Shown: positions 1-10,353, counted from the first letter of the stretch. The stretch: DNA of 64,000 bases from Onishia niordana (GCF_004798965.1 NZ_SDSD01000007.1:62001-126000); one strand, 5' to 3'. A program made the numbers and translations. Notes: generated by a model from the sequence alone, not told the origin.

Positions 1-623
1 GCAACGTGGGCCTGATGAAGGCCGTCAAGCGTTTCGACCCGCATCAGGGCGTGCGTCTGGTGTCCTTTGCGGTGCACTGGATCAAGGCCGAGATCCATGA
101 GTTCGTGCTGCGCAACTGGCGCATCGTCAAGATCGCTACCACCAAGGCTCAGCGTAAGTTGTTCTTCAACCTGCGCAGCGCCAAGAAGCGCCTGGCCTGG
201 CTCAACAACGACGAAGTCGATGCCATCGCCAAGGATCTCGACGTCAAGCCGCAGGTGGTGCGCGATATGGAAGGGCGGCTGTCGGCCTACGACGCTGGCT
301 TTGACGCGTCGCCGAGCGATGATGACGAGTCCTCCTCTTATCAGGCGCCGGTCAACTTCCTCGACGACGGCCGTTATGACCCGGCCACCCAGCTCGAAGA
401 CAGCGACTGGGAAGAAGACTCTACCCGGCGTCTGCGCGCCGCTCTCGGCGAGTTGGATGAGCGCTCACAGGACATCCTGACACGGCGCTGGCTCAATGAG
501 CCCAAGGCGACCCTGCACGATCTGGCCGATGTCTACGGCGTATCCGCCGAGCGCATCCGTCAGCTCGAGAAAAACGCCATGAAGAAGATCAAGCATCAGA
601 TTGGCGACGCCTTGGTGGCCTAA
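1..623 (+). CDS. rpoH: RNA polymerase heat-shock sigma factor RpoH (sigma-32), 5' end outside window
   Basis: Alternative sigma factor that directs RNA polymerase to heat-shock promoters. About 206 C-terminal codons are present; the reading frame is open at the left edge, where N-V-G-L-M-K is the end of region 2.1/2.2, so the N-terminal ~75-80 residues are missing (family length about 285). Region 2.3-2.4 ([17 protein letters not shown]) is followed by the RpoH box QRKLFFNLR, which separates sigma-32 from other group 3 sigmas. The C-terminal region 4 helix-turn-helix is visible as [16 protein letters not shown]. It converges on slmA and ends at a strong terminator. The translated rpoH thermosensor would lie upstream of the window. 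Confidence 0.96.
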   Translation, partial: NVGLMKAVKRFDPHQGVRLVSFAVHWIKAEIHEFVLRNWRIVKIATTKAQRKLFFNLRSAKKRLAWLNNDEVDAIAKDLDVKPQVVRDMEGRLSAYDAGFDASPSDDDESSSYQAPVNFLDDGRYDPATQLEDSDWEEDSTRRLRAALGELDERSQDILTRRWLNEPKATLHDLADVYGVSAERIRQLEKNAMKKIKHQIGDALVA

Positions 624-665
624 TCGTTGCCAGGCGGCTTCTCGCCATGATCGTGTAGTAGTAAG

Positions 666-698
666 AAAAACCCCCGATGCTTCGGCATCGGGGGTTTT
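666..698. terminator. Bidirectional intrinsic terminator between rpoH and slmA
   Basis: A run of five A, then a 10-bp perfect stem CCCCCGATGC / GCATCGGGGG with a TTCG tetraloop, then TTTT. The A-run and T-run make it usable on both strands, so it fits termination of both converging genes. Confidence 0.9.
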
Positions 699-755
699 GC
701 GTTTCTGGGTGGTGGCAGGGCGTGCAACGCGCCATGCGCGAGGTTGTTCTACGAT

Positions 756-1373
756 TCAGGCGCGCGCAAGGTTCGGCACGTCAACGAGCAGCCGCTCGGC
801 GATCAGAGTCCACTGGTCCTCCCAGAACTCGGTGGGGCGGCGTTTGAAGTCGCTCCGGACATATTGGGAGATCTGGCCCTCCACATGCGCCACCAACAGG
901 TTGGCACTTGCCGAGGCCGAGACCCGTGGGCGGTGCTGTTCGTGGAGCTCGGCCTCGCGCAGGACCTGCTTGAGCTGTGTTTCGAGGCGCTCGAAGAGCT
1001 GGTGAATGCGCAGGCGAAGGCGCGCGGTCTCACCGGTCAGCGCATCGCCCCCGAGCAGTCGGGACAGCCCCGGGTTTTTTTCGGCGAAACCGAGCAGCAG
1101 GGTCATGATCTGCTGGCAGCGTGACAGGGCGCCGGGTGTCTCATCGAGGATGCGGCGGATGCGCTCGAACAGGCTCTCCTCGATGAATTCGATCAGCCCT
1201 TCGAACATGCGGGCCTTGCTCGGGAAGTGGCGGTAGAGCGCAGCCTCCGACACGCCGACCTGACGCGCCAGGGCGGCGATGGTGATGCGCTTGCCGCTAT
1301 CTTCCTCAAGCATCAGCGCTAGCGCTTGAAGGATCTGCTCGCGGCGATTGGGTTTGTTGGTTTCCTGCGTCAT
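756..1373 (-). CDS. slmA: Nucleoid occlusion factor SlmA (TetR family)
   Basis: TetR-fold DNA-binding protein that blocks FtsZ ring assembly over the nucleoid when bound to its chromosomal sites. The 205 residues are the usual length. The N-terminal TetR helix-turn-helix is clear ([21 protein letters not shown], about residues 29-49), followed by [12 protein letters not shown]. The remainder is the helical FtsZ-binding/dimerisation domain. It is the last gene of a leftward group coaBC-dut-algC-argB-slmA; in many gammaproteobacteria slmA sits next to dut and coaBC, which supports the call over a generic TetR repressor. It converges on rpoH across a shared terminator. Confidence 0.93.
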   Translation of the reverse strand: MTQETNKPNRREQILQALALMLEEDSGKRITIAALARQVGVSEAALYRHFPSKARMFEGLIEFIEESLFERIRRILDETPGALSRCQQIMTLLLGFAEKNPGLSRLLGGDALTGETARLRLRIHQLFERLETQLKQVLREAELHEQHRPRVSASASANLLVAHVEGQISQYVRSDFKRRPTEFWEDQWTLIAERLLVDVPNLARA

Positions 1374-1458
1374 GAGCTTCTTCTAATAATATTTTGGGAG
1401 TCTCTAGCTCATCCTACTGAGCCGCCGCGAGCGGGGCAATCCGCCTTGCGGCTATCTG

Positions 1459-2439
<981 letters not shown>

Positions 2440-2496
2440 TCAGATGGATCGAATCGATGGCTGCTACGCAGGTCTCACTCTCGTTTCAGACTCGTC

Positions 2497-3879
2497 TCAG
2501 AACGGCAGCGATATGCTTGCATCGATCTGTTTCAGTGCATCGCCGAAGCGTGCCTGGATACGCGCAAGCGCCGCGTCGCTCTTGCCCTCGAAGCGCAGCA
2601 CCAGCACCGGGGTGGTGTTGGAGGCCCGGCACAGGCCCCAGCCATCAGGATAGTCGACGCGGATGCCGTCCAGGGTCGTCTTGACGCCGTCCTCGCCGAA
2701 GTCGGCCTCACGCGCCAGGCGCTCGACCAGGGCAAACTTGGTCTCGTCGGTGACGGTGATATTGAGCTCCGGCGTGCCCAGGTCCTGCGGGAAGCGGGCG
2801 AAGAAGGCGTCGGCGTCCTGCTCCTGCTTCGACAGGATCTCAAGCAGGCGAGCCGCACCGTAGAGGCCGTCATCGAAGCCGTACCAGCGCTCCTGGAAGA
2901 AGATGTGGCCGCTCATCTCGCCGGCGAGTTGGGCGCCGGTTTCCTTCATGCGCGCCTTGATCAGGGAGTGGCCGGTGCGCCACATCTCTGGGGTGCCGCC
3001 CGCCGCCTCAATCACCTGCGCCAGGTTGCCGGTGCACTTGACGTCGAAGATGACTCGGGCACCGGGGTTGCGCTCGAGCATGTCCTCGGCGAAGGCCATC
3101 ATCAGCCGATCCGGATAGATCAGCTCGCCCTTTGGCGTGATCACGCCGAGGCGATCACCGTCGCCATCGAAGGCAAGGCCAATATCGGCGCCGGTCTCCT
3201 TGACGGTGCGAATCAGGTCGGTGAGGTTCTCGGGCTTGCCCGGGTCGGGATGATGGTTCGGGAAGGTGCCGTCGATCTCGGCGAACAGCGGGACGGTCTC
3301 GATGCCGAGGCGTTCGATGAGCTTTGGGCCAAGCTCGCCGGCCACGCCGTTGCCGCAGTCGACCACCGCCTTGAGTGGCCGGCCCGGCGCGATATCGCCA
3401 AGAATGCGTTGCAGGTACTGCTCGCGGACATCGGCCTCGCGGATGCTGCCCTGACCGCTGGTCAGGTCATCCTGATCGAGGCGGGTGTGCAGGGCCGTGA
3501 TCGCCTCGCCGGACAGGGTCTCGCCACCAAGCACGATCTTCAGGCCATTGTAATCCGGCGGGTTATGGCTGCCGGTGACCATCACCCCCGAAGCGGTGCC
3601 CTCGAGCACGTGGGTGGCGTAGTAGAGCACCGGGGTCGGCACCATGCCGATATCGATGACGTCCTGGCCGGCGGCGGCCAGGCCGCGCATCAGGGCGCTT
3701 GATAAGCGTGGCCCGGAAAGGCGGCCGTCGCGAGCCACTACCACGGTGGATTCGCCGCGGGCGGCGGCTTCGCTGCCGATGGCGCGTCCGATCTGCTCGA
3801 CGCCGGCTTCGGTGAGAGAGTCATCGACGATGCCGCGGATGTCGTAGGCGCGGAAGATCGAAGCGGGTACCTGAGTCAT
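2497..3879 (-). CDS. algC: Phosphomannomutase/phosphoglucomutase (AlgC type)
   Basis: Interconverts the 6- and 1-phosphates of mannose and glucose, feeding GDP-mannose and UDP-glucose for polysaccharide and LPS. 460 residues, as for Pseudomonas AlgC. The start motif IFRAYDIRG, the phosphoserine loop TGSHNP (about residues 104-109), the metal loop FDGDGDRLGV and the sugar-specificity GEMSGH motif are all present. The C-terminal phosphate-binding RASNTTP loop is intact. The same algC-argB adjacency is known from pseudomonads. Start supported by GAAGGA about 7 nt upstream. Dual specificity is inferred from family membership. Confidence 0.93.
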   Translation of the reverse strand: MTQVPASIFRAYDIRGIVDDSLTEAGVEQIGRAIGSEAAARGESTVVVARDGRLSGPRLSSALMRGLAAAGQDVIDIGMVPTPVLYYATHVLEGTASGVMVTGSHNPPDYNGLKIVLGGETLSGEAITALHTRLDQDDLTSGQGSIREADVREQYLQRILGDIAPGRPLKAVVDCGNGVAGELGPKLIERLGIETVPLFAEIDGTFPNHHPDPGKPENLTDLIRTVKETGADIGLAFDGDGDRLGVITPKGELIYPDRLMMAFAEDMLERNPGARVIFDVKCTGNLAQVIEAAGGTPEMWRTGHSLIKARMKETGAQLAGEMSGHIFFQERWYGFDDGLYGAARLLEILSKQEQDADAFFARFPQDLGTPELNITVTDETKFALVERLAREADFGEDGVKTTLDGIRVDYPDGWGLCRASNTTPVLVLRFEGKSDAALARIQARFGDALKQIDASISLPF

Positions 3880-3998
3880 GAGGTCTTTCCTTCGCAGTAG
3901 AGTATCGGGTCAGGGGGGGCGAACGCTTCCTGTGTTCGCCCCAAGCCTGCAGCGATGTCGTAGCGATGTTGGGTGATGCGTGTGGTACCGGGTCACGC

Positions 3999-4526
3999 TC
4001 AATGGCGGCCGGAGCTGCCAAATCCGCCGGTGCCACGCTGGCCGGTGCCACGCTGGCCGGTGCTGCTTTGGTCGTTAGCGCCCTGGTCGGTGCCGTGTCG
4101 GCCAGCGTCGAAATCATCGACCACCTCAAGTTCGGCCTGCACGACGGGGACTAGCACGTACTGCGCCAGGCGTTCGAAGGGTTCCAGAACGAAGCTTTGC
4201 TGGCCGCGGTTCCACACCGAGATCATCAGCTCGCCCTGGTAGTCGGAGTCGATCAGCCCCACCAGGTTGCCAAGCACGATGCCATGCTTGTGGCCAAGCC
4301 CCGAGCGGGGGAGGACCATGCCGGCGAGCGAGGGGTCGCCGATGTGCACGGCGAGCCCGGTGCGCACCAGTTCACACTCGCCTGGGGCCAGGGTCAGTGG
4401 TGCGTCGAGCAGGGCTCGCAGGTCCATGCCGGCGCTACCGGCGGTGGCATAGTGGGGCATGTGATCGCGAACGCGCTCGTCGAGAATCTTGACGGCCAGG
4501 CGCGGAGTGGAAGGAGTCGCGGTCAT
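3999..4526 (-). CDS. dut: dUTP diphosphatase with repeat insertion
   Basis: Trimeric dUTPase that hydrolyses dUTP to dUMP and PPi, keeping uracil out of DNA and supplying dTMP synthesis. Core motifs are visible: [18 protein letters not shown], the [12 protein letters not shown] uracil-binding hairpin, and the C-terminal motif [11 protein letters not shown]. At 175 residues it is about 24 longer than E. coli Dut. The extra residues all lie between VVDDFDA and motif V, in a Gly/Thr/Gln/Arg-rich stretch encoded by a 15-bp tandem repeat. The start overlaps the coaBC stop by 4 nt (ATGA), so translation is probably coupled. Confidence 0.95.
   Translation of the reverse strand: MTATPSTPRLAVKILDERVRDHMPHYATAGSAGMDLRALLDAPLTLAPGECELVRTGLAVHIGDPSLAGMVLPRSGLGHKHGIVLGNLVGLIDSDYQGELMISVWNRGQQSFVLEPFERLAQYVLVPVVQAELEVVDDFDAGRHGTDQGANDQSSTGQRGTGQRGTGGFGSSGRH
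4026..4070. repeat. 15-bp tandem repeat inside dut
   Basis: Two exact copies of GCCGGTGCCACGCTG (4026-4040, 4041-4055) and a third that matches over its first 8 bases (4056-4070). On the coding strand each unit encodes Gln-Arg-Gly-Thr-Gly, so copy-number change would lengthen or shorten the arm carrying motif V without a frameshift. Confidence 0.9.
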
Positions 4527-5926
4527 TGGGGGTCCTGTGATGAGGCCTTGGGGGCCTTGGTAGTGGCGATGGGTGACGAAGCGGTATCAGGATGTTCGAG
4601 GCGCTCGAGCAGGCAGTCGAGGATCGCCGTGGCAAGCGTGGCCTTGGTCTGGGCGGGTAAGGCCCGGCGGCCAAGGGGGGCATGGGGCTCGCTGCTGGCC
4701 GGCCACAGCACCAGGGCGGCGTTACTGTCCGAGCCAAAGCCCAGGCCCGCCTGGGAGACATCATTGGCAACGATCATATCGAGACCCTTGCGGGCCAGCT
4801 TGTCCTGGGCATAGGCCTCGAGGTCGCGCGTCTCGGCGGCAAAGCCCACCACAAAGGGGCGGGGTGCGCCAGCGCGGTGCCTGGCCACCTCGGCAATGAT
4901 GTCGGGGTTCTTGACCAATGTGAGGGTCAGCTCGTCATTCTCCGCTGTTTTCTTGATCTTGTGCTCGCTGACGTTGGCGGCCCGGTAGTCGGCGACCGCC
5001 GCGCAGCCGATGAAGATATCGCTTTGCCCTGCCAGGCGATGCGCCGCCTCAGCCATCTCGGTCGCCGAGCTCACATCGATGCGTCGCACATCATTCGGCG
5101 TGGCAAGCGTCACGGGGCCACTGATCAAGTGCACGGTGGCGCCGAGCGCGGCCGCTGCCTCGGCAAGCGCGTAGCCCATCTTCCCCGAGCTGTGGTTGGA
5201 CAGATACCGCACCGGATCCAGCGGCTCACGCGTCGGGCCGGCGGTGATGGTCACCGTCAGGCCCTGAGCCGGGCGTGCCTTGGCGGTCGCTGACTCGGGA
5301 GGCGCTGCTTGCGATGCCGGGGAAGGTACGCTATCGGGCGCCATGGCAGGCGCAGCTTCGGGCGCCATGGCAGGCGCAGCTTCGGGCGCCATAAAGAGCG
5401 CGTCGACGATGGCCTCGGGCTCAAGCATTCGCCCGGGCCCCACATCACCGCAGGCCTGGTCGCCGGCCGCCGGCCCCAGCAATTGCCAGCCATCGCTCTC
5501 GAGCTGGCGGGCATTGCGGGTGGTCGCCGGGTGACGCCACATGGCCTGGTTCATGGCCGGCGCCATCACTTTCTCGGCTTGGCTTGCCAGGCACAGGGTG
5601 GTCAGCAGGTCATCGGCATGGCCGTGAACGAGGCGGGCCATCAAATCAGCGGTGGCCGGTGCGATCAGGATCAGCTCGGCCCAGCGGGCGAGCTCGATAT
5701 GGCCCATGCCGGCCTCGGCCTCAGGGTCGAGCAGCGAGGTGCGCACCGCTTCGCCGGTGAGCGCCTGAAGCGTCAGCGGGGTGATGAACGCCTGGGCGCC
5801 ATCGGTCATGACCACGCGCACCTCGTGTCCTGCCTTCTTCAACAGGCGGGCGAGGTGGGCACTTTTGTAGGCAGCAATGCCGGCACTGATGCCAAGTAGA
5901 GTGCGCTTTCCGGAGGGGGTTGCCAT
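4523..5926 (-). CDS. coaBC: Bifunctional phosphopantothenoylcysteine decarboxylase / phosphopantothenate-cysteine ligase
   Basis: Two consecutive steps of coenzyme A synthesis. The CoaC half (about residues 1-185) shows the flavodoxin-like start [14 protein letters not shown], the [13 protein letters not shown] loop ([14 protein letters not shown]) and the [10 protein letters not shown] substrate motif. The CoaB half begins around [17 protein letters not shown], with [16 protein letters not shown] and the K-x-K-K segment HKIKKTA. Between them is a Pro/Ala-rich linker of roughly 45 residues built on an 8-residue repeat MAPEAAPA. The start is the ATG giving [11 protein letters not shown] (467 aa); an upstream in-frame ATG at 6052 would add 42 residues unlike the family. 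First gene of the leftward group; divergent from radC. Confidence 0.95.
   Translation of the reverse strand: MATPSGKRTLLGISAGIAAYKSAHLARLLKKAGHEVRVVMTDGAQAFITPLTLQALTGEAVRTSLLDPEAEAGMGHIELARWAELILIAPATADLMARLVHGHADDLLTTLCLASQAEKVMAPAMNQAMWRHPATTRNARQLESDGWQLLGPAAGDQACGDVGPGRMLEPEAIVDALFMAPEAAPAMAPEAAPAMAPDSVPSPASQAAPPESATAKARPAQGLTVTITAGPTREPLDPVRYLSNHSSGKMGYALAEAAAALGATVHLISGPVTLATPNDVRRIDVSSATEMAEAAHRLAGQSDIFIGCAAVADYRAANVSEHKIKKTAENDELTLTLVKNPDIIAEVARHRAGAPRPFVVGFAAETRDLEAYAQDKLARKGLDMIVANDVSQAGLGFGSDSNAALVLWPASSEPHAPLGRRALPAQTKATLATAILDCLLERLEHPDTASSPIATTKAPKASSQDPQ
5334..5392. repeat. 24-bp tandem repeat in the CoaC-CoaB linker
   Basis: Two perfect 24-bp copies (5334-5357 and 5358-5381) and an 11-bp partial third copy. 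Each unit encodes eight residues of the Met-Ala-Pro-Glu-Ala-Ala-Pro-Ala type. The repeat keeps frame and lies between the two enzyme domains. Confidence 0.92.
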
Positions 5927-6195
5927 CTCAGAATCCGAGCCGTGAGCGAAGCCATATACCTTACCACTCAGCGCATTTCTTGCGTAGCGTGCCCCGCCCC
6001 ATGCGGTGATCTCCCGGACTCCTGTCGAGCGTATGGCTGCCGTGTCATTCACGTGTGGGCGATCTCGCGGCGGTTAAGCATGATGGCGGGCGTTGCAGCA
6101 TCGCTATATATAGGCTTTGCTAATACTGACTCGGCCTGGCTTAGGCAGAGCGGTGAAGGCCGAGTCATCGTTACCCGGACGCAAGGAGGCGTCGT
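5927..6195. promoter_or_regulatory. Divergent coaBC/radC intergenic region
   Basis: 269 bp with no convincing gene. It holds an AT-rich perfect palindrome CTATATATAG at 6104-6113, the only AT-rich patch in the interval and a possible -10 region for one or both directions. No well matched -35 was found, so no promoter is assigned. Confidence 0.35.
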
Positions 6196-6870
6196 ATGGC
6201 GATTCGAGATTGGCCCGAGGGGGAGCGCCCGCGAGAGAAGCTGTTGAGCCTTGGGCCAGCAGCGCTGTCTGATGCAGAGCTGCTGGCGATTTTTCTACGG
6301 GTGGGGGTCAAGGGGCGCTCGGCGGTGGATTTGGCGCGGGATCTGTTGACGAGCTTCGGTGGTCTTCGGCCGCTGCTCGAGGCGGACCGAGCGCGTTTTT
6401 GCGCCGAGCACGGGTTGGGCGATGCCAGCTTCGTGCAGCTGCAGGCGGTGCTTGAGATGTCGCGTCGCCACCTGGCAAGCCAGCTCACCCGGGGGGACGC
6501 CTTGACCTCGCCTGCGCTGGTCCGCGCCTTTCTCGCCTCGAAGCTTCGCCATCTGGGCCATGAGGAGTTCGCGGTGATGTTCCTGGATAGCCAGCATCGT
6601 GTGATTCACTTCGAGTCGCTGTTTCGCGGCACCCTCGACAGTGCATCGGTGTATCCCCGGGAGGTGGCCCGGCGTGCCCTGGCGCTAGGCGCCGGTGCGA
6701 CCATTCTTGCCCATAATCACCCTTCCGGGGTGGCCGAGCCGAGCGACGCCGACCGGCGTATCACGCAACGGCTGAAGGCGGCCCTGGAGCTCTTCGAGAT
6801 CCGGGTGCTCGATCACTTTGTGGTCGGTGACGGCGAGGTGGTCTCTTTTGCCGAGCGAGGGTGGCTATAG
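6196..6870 (+). CDS. radC: RadC-family JAB1/MPN domain protein
   Basis: 224 residues. An N-terminal helix-hairpin-helix-like region ([18 protein letters not shown]) is followed by the JAB domain with the metal motif AHNHPSG...SDAD near residues 174-186. Named for an E. coli repair phenotype that was later disputed; the biochemical role remains uncertain, so only the family call is firm. The start has a near-perfect Shine-Dalgarno AAGGAGG (6183-6189), 6 nt from the ATG. It is divergent from coaBC and upstream of rpmB, the same coaBC-radC-rpmB-rpmG-mutM order found in E. coli. Confidence 0.93.
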   Translation: MAIRDWPEGERPREKLLSLGPAALSDAELLAIFLRVGVKGRSAVDLARDLLTSFGGLRPLLEADRARFCAEHGLGDASFVQLQAVLEMSRRHLASQLTRGDALTSPALVRAFLASKLRHLGHEEFAVMFLDSQHRVIHFESLFRGTLDSASVYPREVARRALALGAGATILAHNHPSGVAEPSDADRRITQRLKAALELFEIRVLDHFVVGDGEVVSFAERGWL

Positions 6871-7283
6871 AGGCCGCATGGTTGTCTTGCAGGGTCGTCG
6901 TGGTATCGCGCATCGCATGGTGCGGTTGTTTCGCTCTGCGGTCGTTTCGTTCGATGATAAGGTGCGATAAACTGCGCCGCCGAGTGCGAATGAGCCCTAA
7001 GTGATTGGTATCTATCGCGCCCGGTCACACAGCACCTGTCTGTCGTGTAGGTGTCGTGCCAACTAAAGACGCCCGTCTTGATCTCCAGGCCAGCACTCAT
7101 GGGAGTGCAGGGGGAGAGTGTTGTACCAATGATGCTTGCCGCGAATGCCGGCCTCTGGTATAACATGCACCCTTTAGAATTCCCTGGGTTAAATAAGGGG
7201 GCATCGAGGCGGTGGCCAGCCGTTCGCCCTACCCGGTTTGCCCGACAGGTTTTGAACAACTCGCCAAGCGGTTGGAGGCTCCC
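6871..7283 (+). promoter_or_regulatory. radC-rpmB intergenic region
   Basis: 413 bp without a supportable gene. The right part holds the rpmB promoter (7136-7164) and an untranslated leader of about 110 nt. The left part shows no terminator with a T-run after radC and nothing else I can name. Confidence 0.6.
7136..7164 (+). promoter_or_regulatory. Sigma-70 promoter for rpmB-rpmG
   Basis: TTGCCG (-35, 7136-7141), exactly 17 nt, then TATAAC (-10, 7159-7164) preceded by TG at the extended -10 position. This is one of the best promoter matches in the window and fits a highly expressed ribosomal protein operon. Predicted start of transcription is near 7171. Confidence 0.75.
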
Positions 7284-7520
7284 ATGTCCAATGTATGTCA
7301 GGTTACCGGCAAGCGTCCGGTAACAGGTAATAACGTATCTCACTCCCAGCGCAGGACCCGTCGTCGTTTCTTGCCGAACCTGCATTCCCACCGTTTTTGG
7401 GTGGAGTCTGAGAAGCGCTTCATCAAGCTGCGCCTCTCCTCCAAGGGTATGCGCATCATCGACAAGAAAGGCATCGAAGAGGTGCTGTCCGATATTCGTA
7501 AGCGCGGCGAACGCGTTTAA
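7284..7520 (+). CDS. rpmB: 50S ribosomal protein L28
   Basis: 78-residue basic protein of the large ribosomal subunit. The family signature is complete: [20 protein letters not shown] at the N-terminus, then [13 protein letters not shown] and the C-terminal [15 protein letters not shown]. The start is the ATG at 7284, with GGAGG 5 nt upstream; a longer in-frame start at 7212 adds 24 non-family residues and is rejected. rpmG follows 25 nt downstream, a conserved L28-L33 pair. Confidence 0.97.
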   Translation: MSNVCQVTGKRPVTGNNVSHSQRRTRRRFLPNLHSHRFWVESEKRFIKLRLSSKGMRIIDKKGIEEVLSDIRKRGERV

Positions 7521-7545
7521 GCAGCCTTCCAGGGAGAACTGAGTC

Positions 7546-7701
7546 ATGCGCGATAAGATTCGTATGGTGTCCAGCGCCGGTACCGGCCATTTCTACACCA
7601 CCGATAAGAACAAGCGGAACACGCCGGACAAGCTTGAATTCAAGAAGTTTGATCCGACAATTCGCAAGCACGTGATGTACAAGGAAGCCAAGATCAAGTA
7701 A
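7546..7701 (+). CDS. rpmG: 50S ribosomal protein L33
   Basis: 51 residues, starting [20 protein letters not shown] and ending [21 protein letters not shown] in separate blocks typical of bacterial L33. No cysteines are present, so this is the zinc-free (C-minus) paralogue, which does not need zinc for folding. GGGAG lies upstream of the ATG. It is the second gene of the rpmB operon and is followed at 40 nt by an intrinsic terminator. Confidence 0.97.
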   Translation: MRDKIRMVSSAGTGHFYTTDKNKRNTPDKLEFKKFDPTIRKHVMYKEAKIK

Positions 7702-7741
7702 CACTTGATGGCTCCTGCCGCAGGTGCAAACCTGTCGCCTG

Positions 7742-7764
7742 AACCCGGTTAACGCCGGGTTTTT
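7742..7764 (+). terminator. Intrinsic terminator of rpmB-rpmG
   Basis: Stem AACCCGG / CCGGGTT with loop TTAACG, running into five T. It lies before the mutM start, so mutM probably has its own promoter or relies on read-through. Confidence 0.85.
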
Positions 7765-7819
7765 GCGTCTCTGGCGCCTCCCTCTGTCCCATGCCCACCG
7801 CTTCACGGAATCATCGCGC

Positions 7820-8674
7820 ATGCCCGAGCTTCCCGAAGTCGAGACCACGCGCCGTGGCATCGCCCCCTATCTGGAAGGGCGCGAGATCCGCGAGGTGATC
7901 GTGCGTCAGCACCGCCTGCGCCTGCCGGTGCCGGAGGGGCTCGAAAACGCCCTGATCGGCAAGCGCATCGGAGCCCTGTCGCGCCGTGCCAAGTACCTGG
8001 TCCTGCCGATCGAGGCGACCGCCGATGCCCCGGCCGAGGACGGAGTCGAGCGCCGCCAGGCGCTGCTCTGGCATCTGGGCATGTCCGGCAGCCTGCGGAT
8101 TGCGCGGCTCGGCGACCCGCCAAAGAAGCATGATCATGTCGATCTGGTGATGGAGGATGGCGCCATCCTGCGCTATCACGATCCGCGTCGCTTCGGTTTC
8201 CTTGATTGGCTTGAGGGCGGTGTCGAGGGCGATCCACGCCTGGCCCGGCTGGGCCCGGAGCCGTTGTCGCCGGCCTTCGATGACGAGCGGCTGTTCGCGC
8301 GTTCACGCAAGCGTCGCCTGGCCGTAAAACCTTTCCTGATGGATAACGCCGTCGTGGTGGGGGTGGGCAATATTTACGCCGCCGAGGCGCTGTTCCTTGC
8401 CGGCATCGATCCGCGCCGGGCTGCCGGCCAGATCTCGCGCGAGCGTTATGTGCGCCTCACCGCCGCGATCCGCGAGGTGCTCGCGGCGGCGATAACGCAG
8501 GGCGGCACGACGCTGCGTGATTTCGTCAGTGGCACCGGGGAGCCGGGCTATTTCGCTCAGCGCCTGAACGTTTATGGCCGCAATGGCGAGCCCTGTCGAC
8601 GCTGTGGAAGAGAGCTTCGTCTGGTGACTCTTGGTCAGCGTGCCAGCGTCTTTTGCCCTAGCTGCCAGACCTGA
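7820..8674 (+). CDS. mutM: Formamidopyrimidine-DNA glycosylase (Fpg/MutM)
   Basis: Base-excision repair enzyme removing 8-oxoguanine and formamidopyrimidines, with AP-lyase activity. The catalytic N-terminus P-E-L-P-E-V-E-T follows the initiator Met, which must be removed to expose Pro1, so the start at 7820 is fixed by chemistry; the longer frame from 7724 runs through the rpmG terminator. The helix-two-turn-helix region ([18 protein letters not shown]) and the C-terminal zinc finger CRRCGRE...VFCPSCQ are intact. 284 residues, a little above the usual 270. Confidence 0.96.
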   Translation: MPELPEVETTRRGIAPYLEGREIREVIVRQHRLRLPVPEGLENALIGKRIGALSRRAKYLVLPIEATADAPAEDGVERRQALLWHLGMSGSLRIARLGDPPKKHDHVDLVMEDGAILRYHDPRRFGFLDWLEGGVEGDPRLARLGPEPLSPAFDDERLFARSRKRRLAVKPFLMDNAVVVGVGNIYAAEALFLAGIDPRRAAGQISRERYVRLTAAIREVLAAAITQGGTTLRDFVSGTGEPGYFAQRLNVYGRNGEPCRRCGRELRLVTLGQRASVFCPSCQT

Positions 8675-8687
8675 TGTGGTTAATCCG

Positions 8688-8713
8688 CCGTGCCCGCGCG
8701 TTGCCGGGCACGG
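8688..8713. other. 9-bp inverted repeat after mutM
   Basis: CCGTGCCCG / CGGGCACGG with an 8-nt loop. No T-run follows, so it is a stable hairpin but not a convincing intrinsic terminator. Confidence 0.5.
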
Positions 8714-8762
8714 CAGAGTAGACTGTCCTTATTTTCCTGTTGTCTGTTTGACGGAGACCTCC

Positions 8763-9953
8763 GTGACCGAACGCCTGCGCTTGAAGAAGAACGCCGACCG
8801 CCGCCTGAAGGCCGGCCATCTGTGGCTGTATTCCAACGAGATCGACACCGACGCGACGCCGCTCAAGACCTTTGAGCCGGGCGCCCAGGCGGTGATCGAA
8901 GCTCAGAACGGCCGTGCCATGGCAGTTGCCTACGTCAATCCGCACTCCTTGATCTGTGCGCGGATCGTGTCTCGTGATCCGGAGATGCGCCTCGACCGTT
9001 CGCTGTTGGTGCATCGTTTCAAGCAGGCCCTGGGCCTGCGCCAGCGGCTCTTCGCCAAGCCTTTCTATCGCCTCGTGCACGGCGAGGGCGATCTCCTGCC
9101 CGGGCTGATCGTCGATCGCTTCGACGATGTGCTGGTGGTTCAGCTCAACACCCTGGGCATGGAACGCATGGCCGAGCAGGTCGTCGACGCCCTCGACAAG
9201 GTGCTGTCGCCGCGGGCCATCGTCTTCAAGAACGATTCCTCCGGGCGTCGCCAGGAGAAGCTTGACCGCCAGGTCGAGGTGGTCAAGGGCGAGCTGCCCG
9301 AAGAAGTGCTGCTCGAGGAGAACGGTGTACGCTTCGTGGCGCGGGTGCTCGATGGTCAGAAGACCGGCTGGTTCTATGACCACCGCGACAACCGCGCCTG
9401 GCTCAATCAGCTGGTGGCCGGCAAGCGCGTGCTGGACGTATTCAGCTATGTGGGTGGCTGGGGTGTGCAGGCGGCGGCACATGGTGCCAGCGAGGTGCTG
9501 TGCGTGGACGCCTCCAGTGAAGCCCTCGAGCATGTCGCCGCCAACGCAGCCCTCAACGGCCTGACCGATCAGGTGGCCATTGGTGAGGGAGACGCCTTTG
9601 AGGCCATGGCCGCGCTCAAGGCCGATGGCGAGCAGTTCGATGTGGTGATTCTCGACCCGCCGGCCTTCATCAAGAAGCGCAAGGATATCCCCAGTGGCGA
9701 GCGTGCCTACTCGCGCCTCAACCGTGAGGCGATGCGCCTGCTGGGCCGCGATGGCCTGCTGATGAGCGCATCCTGCTCGATGCACCTGGCGCCCGAGCGT
9801 CTTGTCGAGTGCGTGCGAGGAGCCGTGCGTCACCAGGATCGTCATGGCCAGGTGATCTATCAGGGTCATCAGGGCGCTGATCATCCGGTGCATCCGGCGA
9901 TACCCGAGACGTCTTATCTCAAGGCACTCGGGGTACGTGTTTTCCGTGACTAA
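8763..9953 (+). CDS. rlmI: 23S rRNA m5C1962 methyltransferase RlmI
   Basis: Methylates C1962 of 23S rRNA. 396 residues from a GTG start at 8763, chosen because ACGGAG lies 6 nt upstream and because the protein then begins at the PUA domain (LKKNADRRLKAGHLWLYSNEI split over residues 4-24); the longer frame from 8631 overlaps mutM. The Rossmann SAM site is VLDVFSYVGGWGVQAA, followed by the acidic VDAS and the motif ILDPPAFIKKRKD. A Cys in SASCSMHL matches the catalytic cysteine of the family. It follows mutM but separated by a hairpin. Confidence 0.92.
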   Translation: MTERLRLKKNADRRLKAGHLWLYSNEIDTDATPLKTFEPGAQAVIEAQNGRAMAVAYVNPHSLICARIVSRDPEMRLDRSLLVHRFKQALGLRQRLFAKPFYRLVHGEGDLLPGLIVDRFDDVLVVQLNTLGMERMAEQVVDALDKVLSPRAIVFKNDSSGRRQEKLDRQVEVVKGELPEEVLLEENGVRFVARVLDGQKTGWFYDHRDNRAWLNQLVAGKRVLDVFSYVGGWGVQAAAHGASEVLCVDASSEALEHVAANAALNGLTDQVAIGEGDAFEAMAALKADGEQFDVVILDPPAFIKKRKDIPSGERAYSRLNREAMRLLGRDGLLMSASCSMHLAPERLVECVRGAVRHQDRHGQVIYQGHQGADHPVHPAIPETSYLKALGVRVFRD

Positions 9954-9996
9954 GCGCCGTGATTGATCCGGGCCCGACGAAGGAGTCTCGCGACCG

Positions 9997-10317
9997 ATGA
10001 GTGACTGGGTACGAGTCTTCGCTCACTCCAATGCGCTGATGGTCAGCCACGTGCACAACGTGCTGGAAAGCGCTGGAGTGCCGGCCGAGCTCAGAAACAT
10101 GACGCTCGGTGGTGGCGCGGGTGAGCTCCCGCTGGGGGACTGCGAACCCGGGGTCTGGGTGGCGCCGCACAATGCCGCCCGGGCGGAAAGCCTAGTGCAA
10201 GAAGCACTCGAGGGGCCGCTCGAGGCCCGTCCTGAGTGGCGTTGCCCGGGCTGCGGTGAACGTCTCGAGGGGGTCTTCGAGACCTGTTGGGCCTGTGGCA
10301 CGCACCGCCGCGACTGA
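9997..10317 (+). CDS. DUF2007-domain protein with C-terminal zinc ribbon
   Basis: 106 residues. Residues 5-70 match the DUF2007 (putative signal-transducing) pattern: VFAHSNALMVSHVHNVLESAGV, a Gly-rich turn, then GVWVAP and a helix. The C-terminus carries two CxxC pairs (CPGCGE and CWACGT) forming a zinc ribbon. GAAGGAG is present upstream of the ATG. The function of DUF2007 proteins is not established. It stands alone between rlmI and a terminator. Confidence 0.8.
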   Translation: MSDWVRVFAHSNALMVSHVHNVLESAGVPAELRNMTLGGGAGELPLGDCEPGVWVAPHNAARAESLVQEALEGPLEARPEWRCPGCGERLEGVFETCWACGTHRRD

Positions 10318-10353
10318 GGCGACGCTCCCGGGAATCAGAAATATGTGTTTTTT

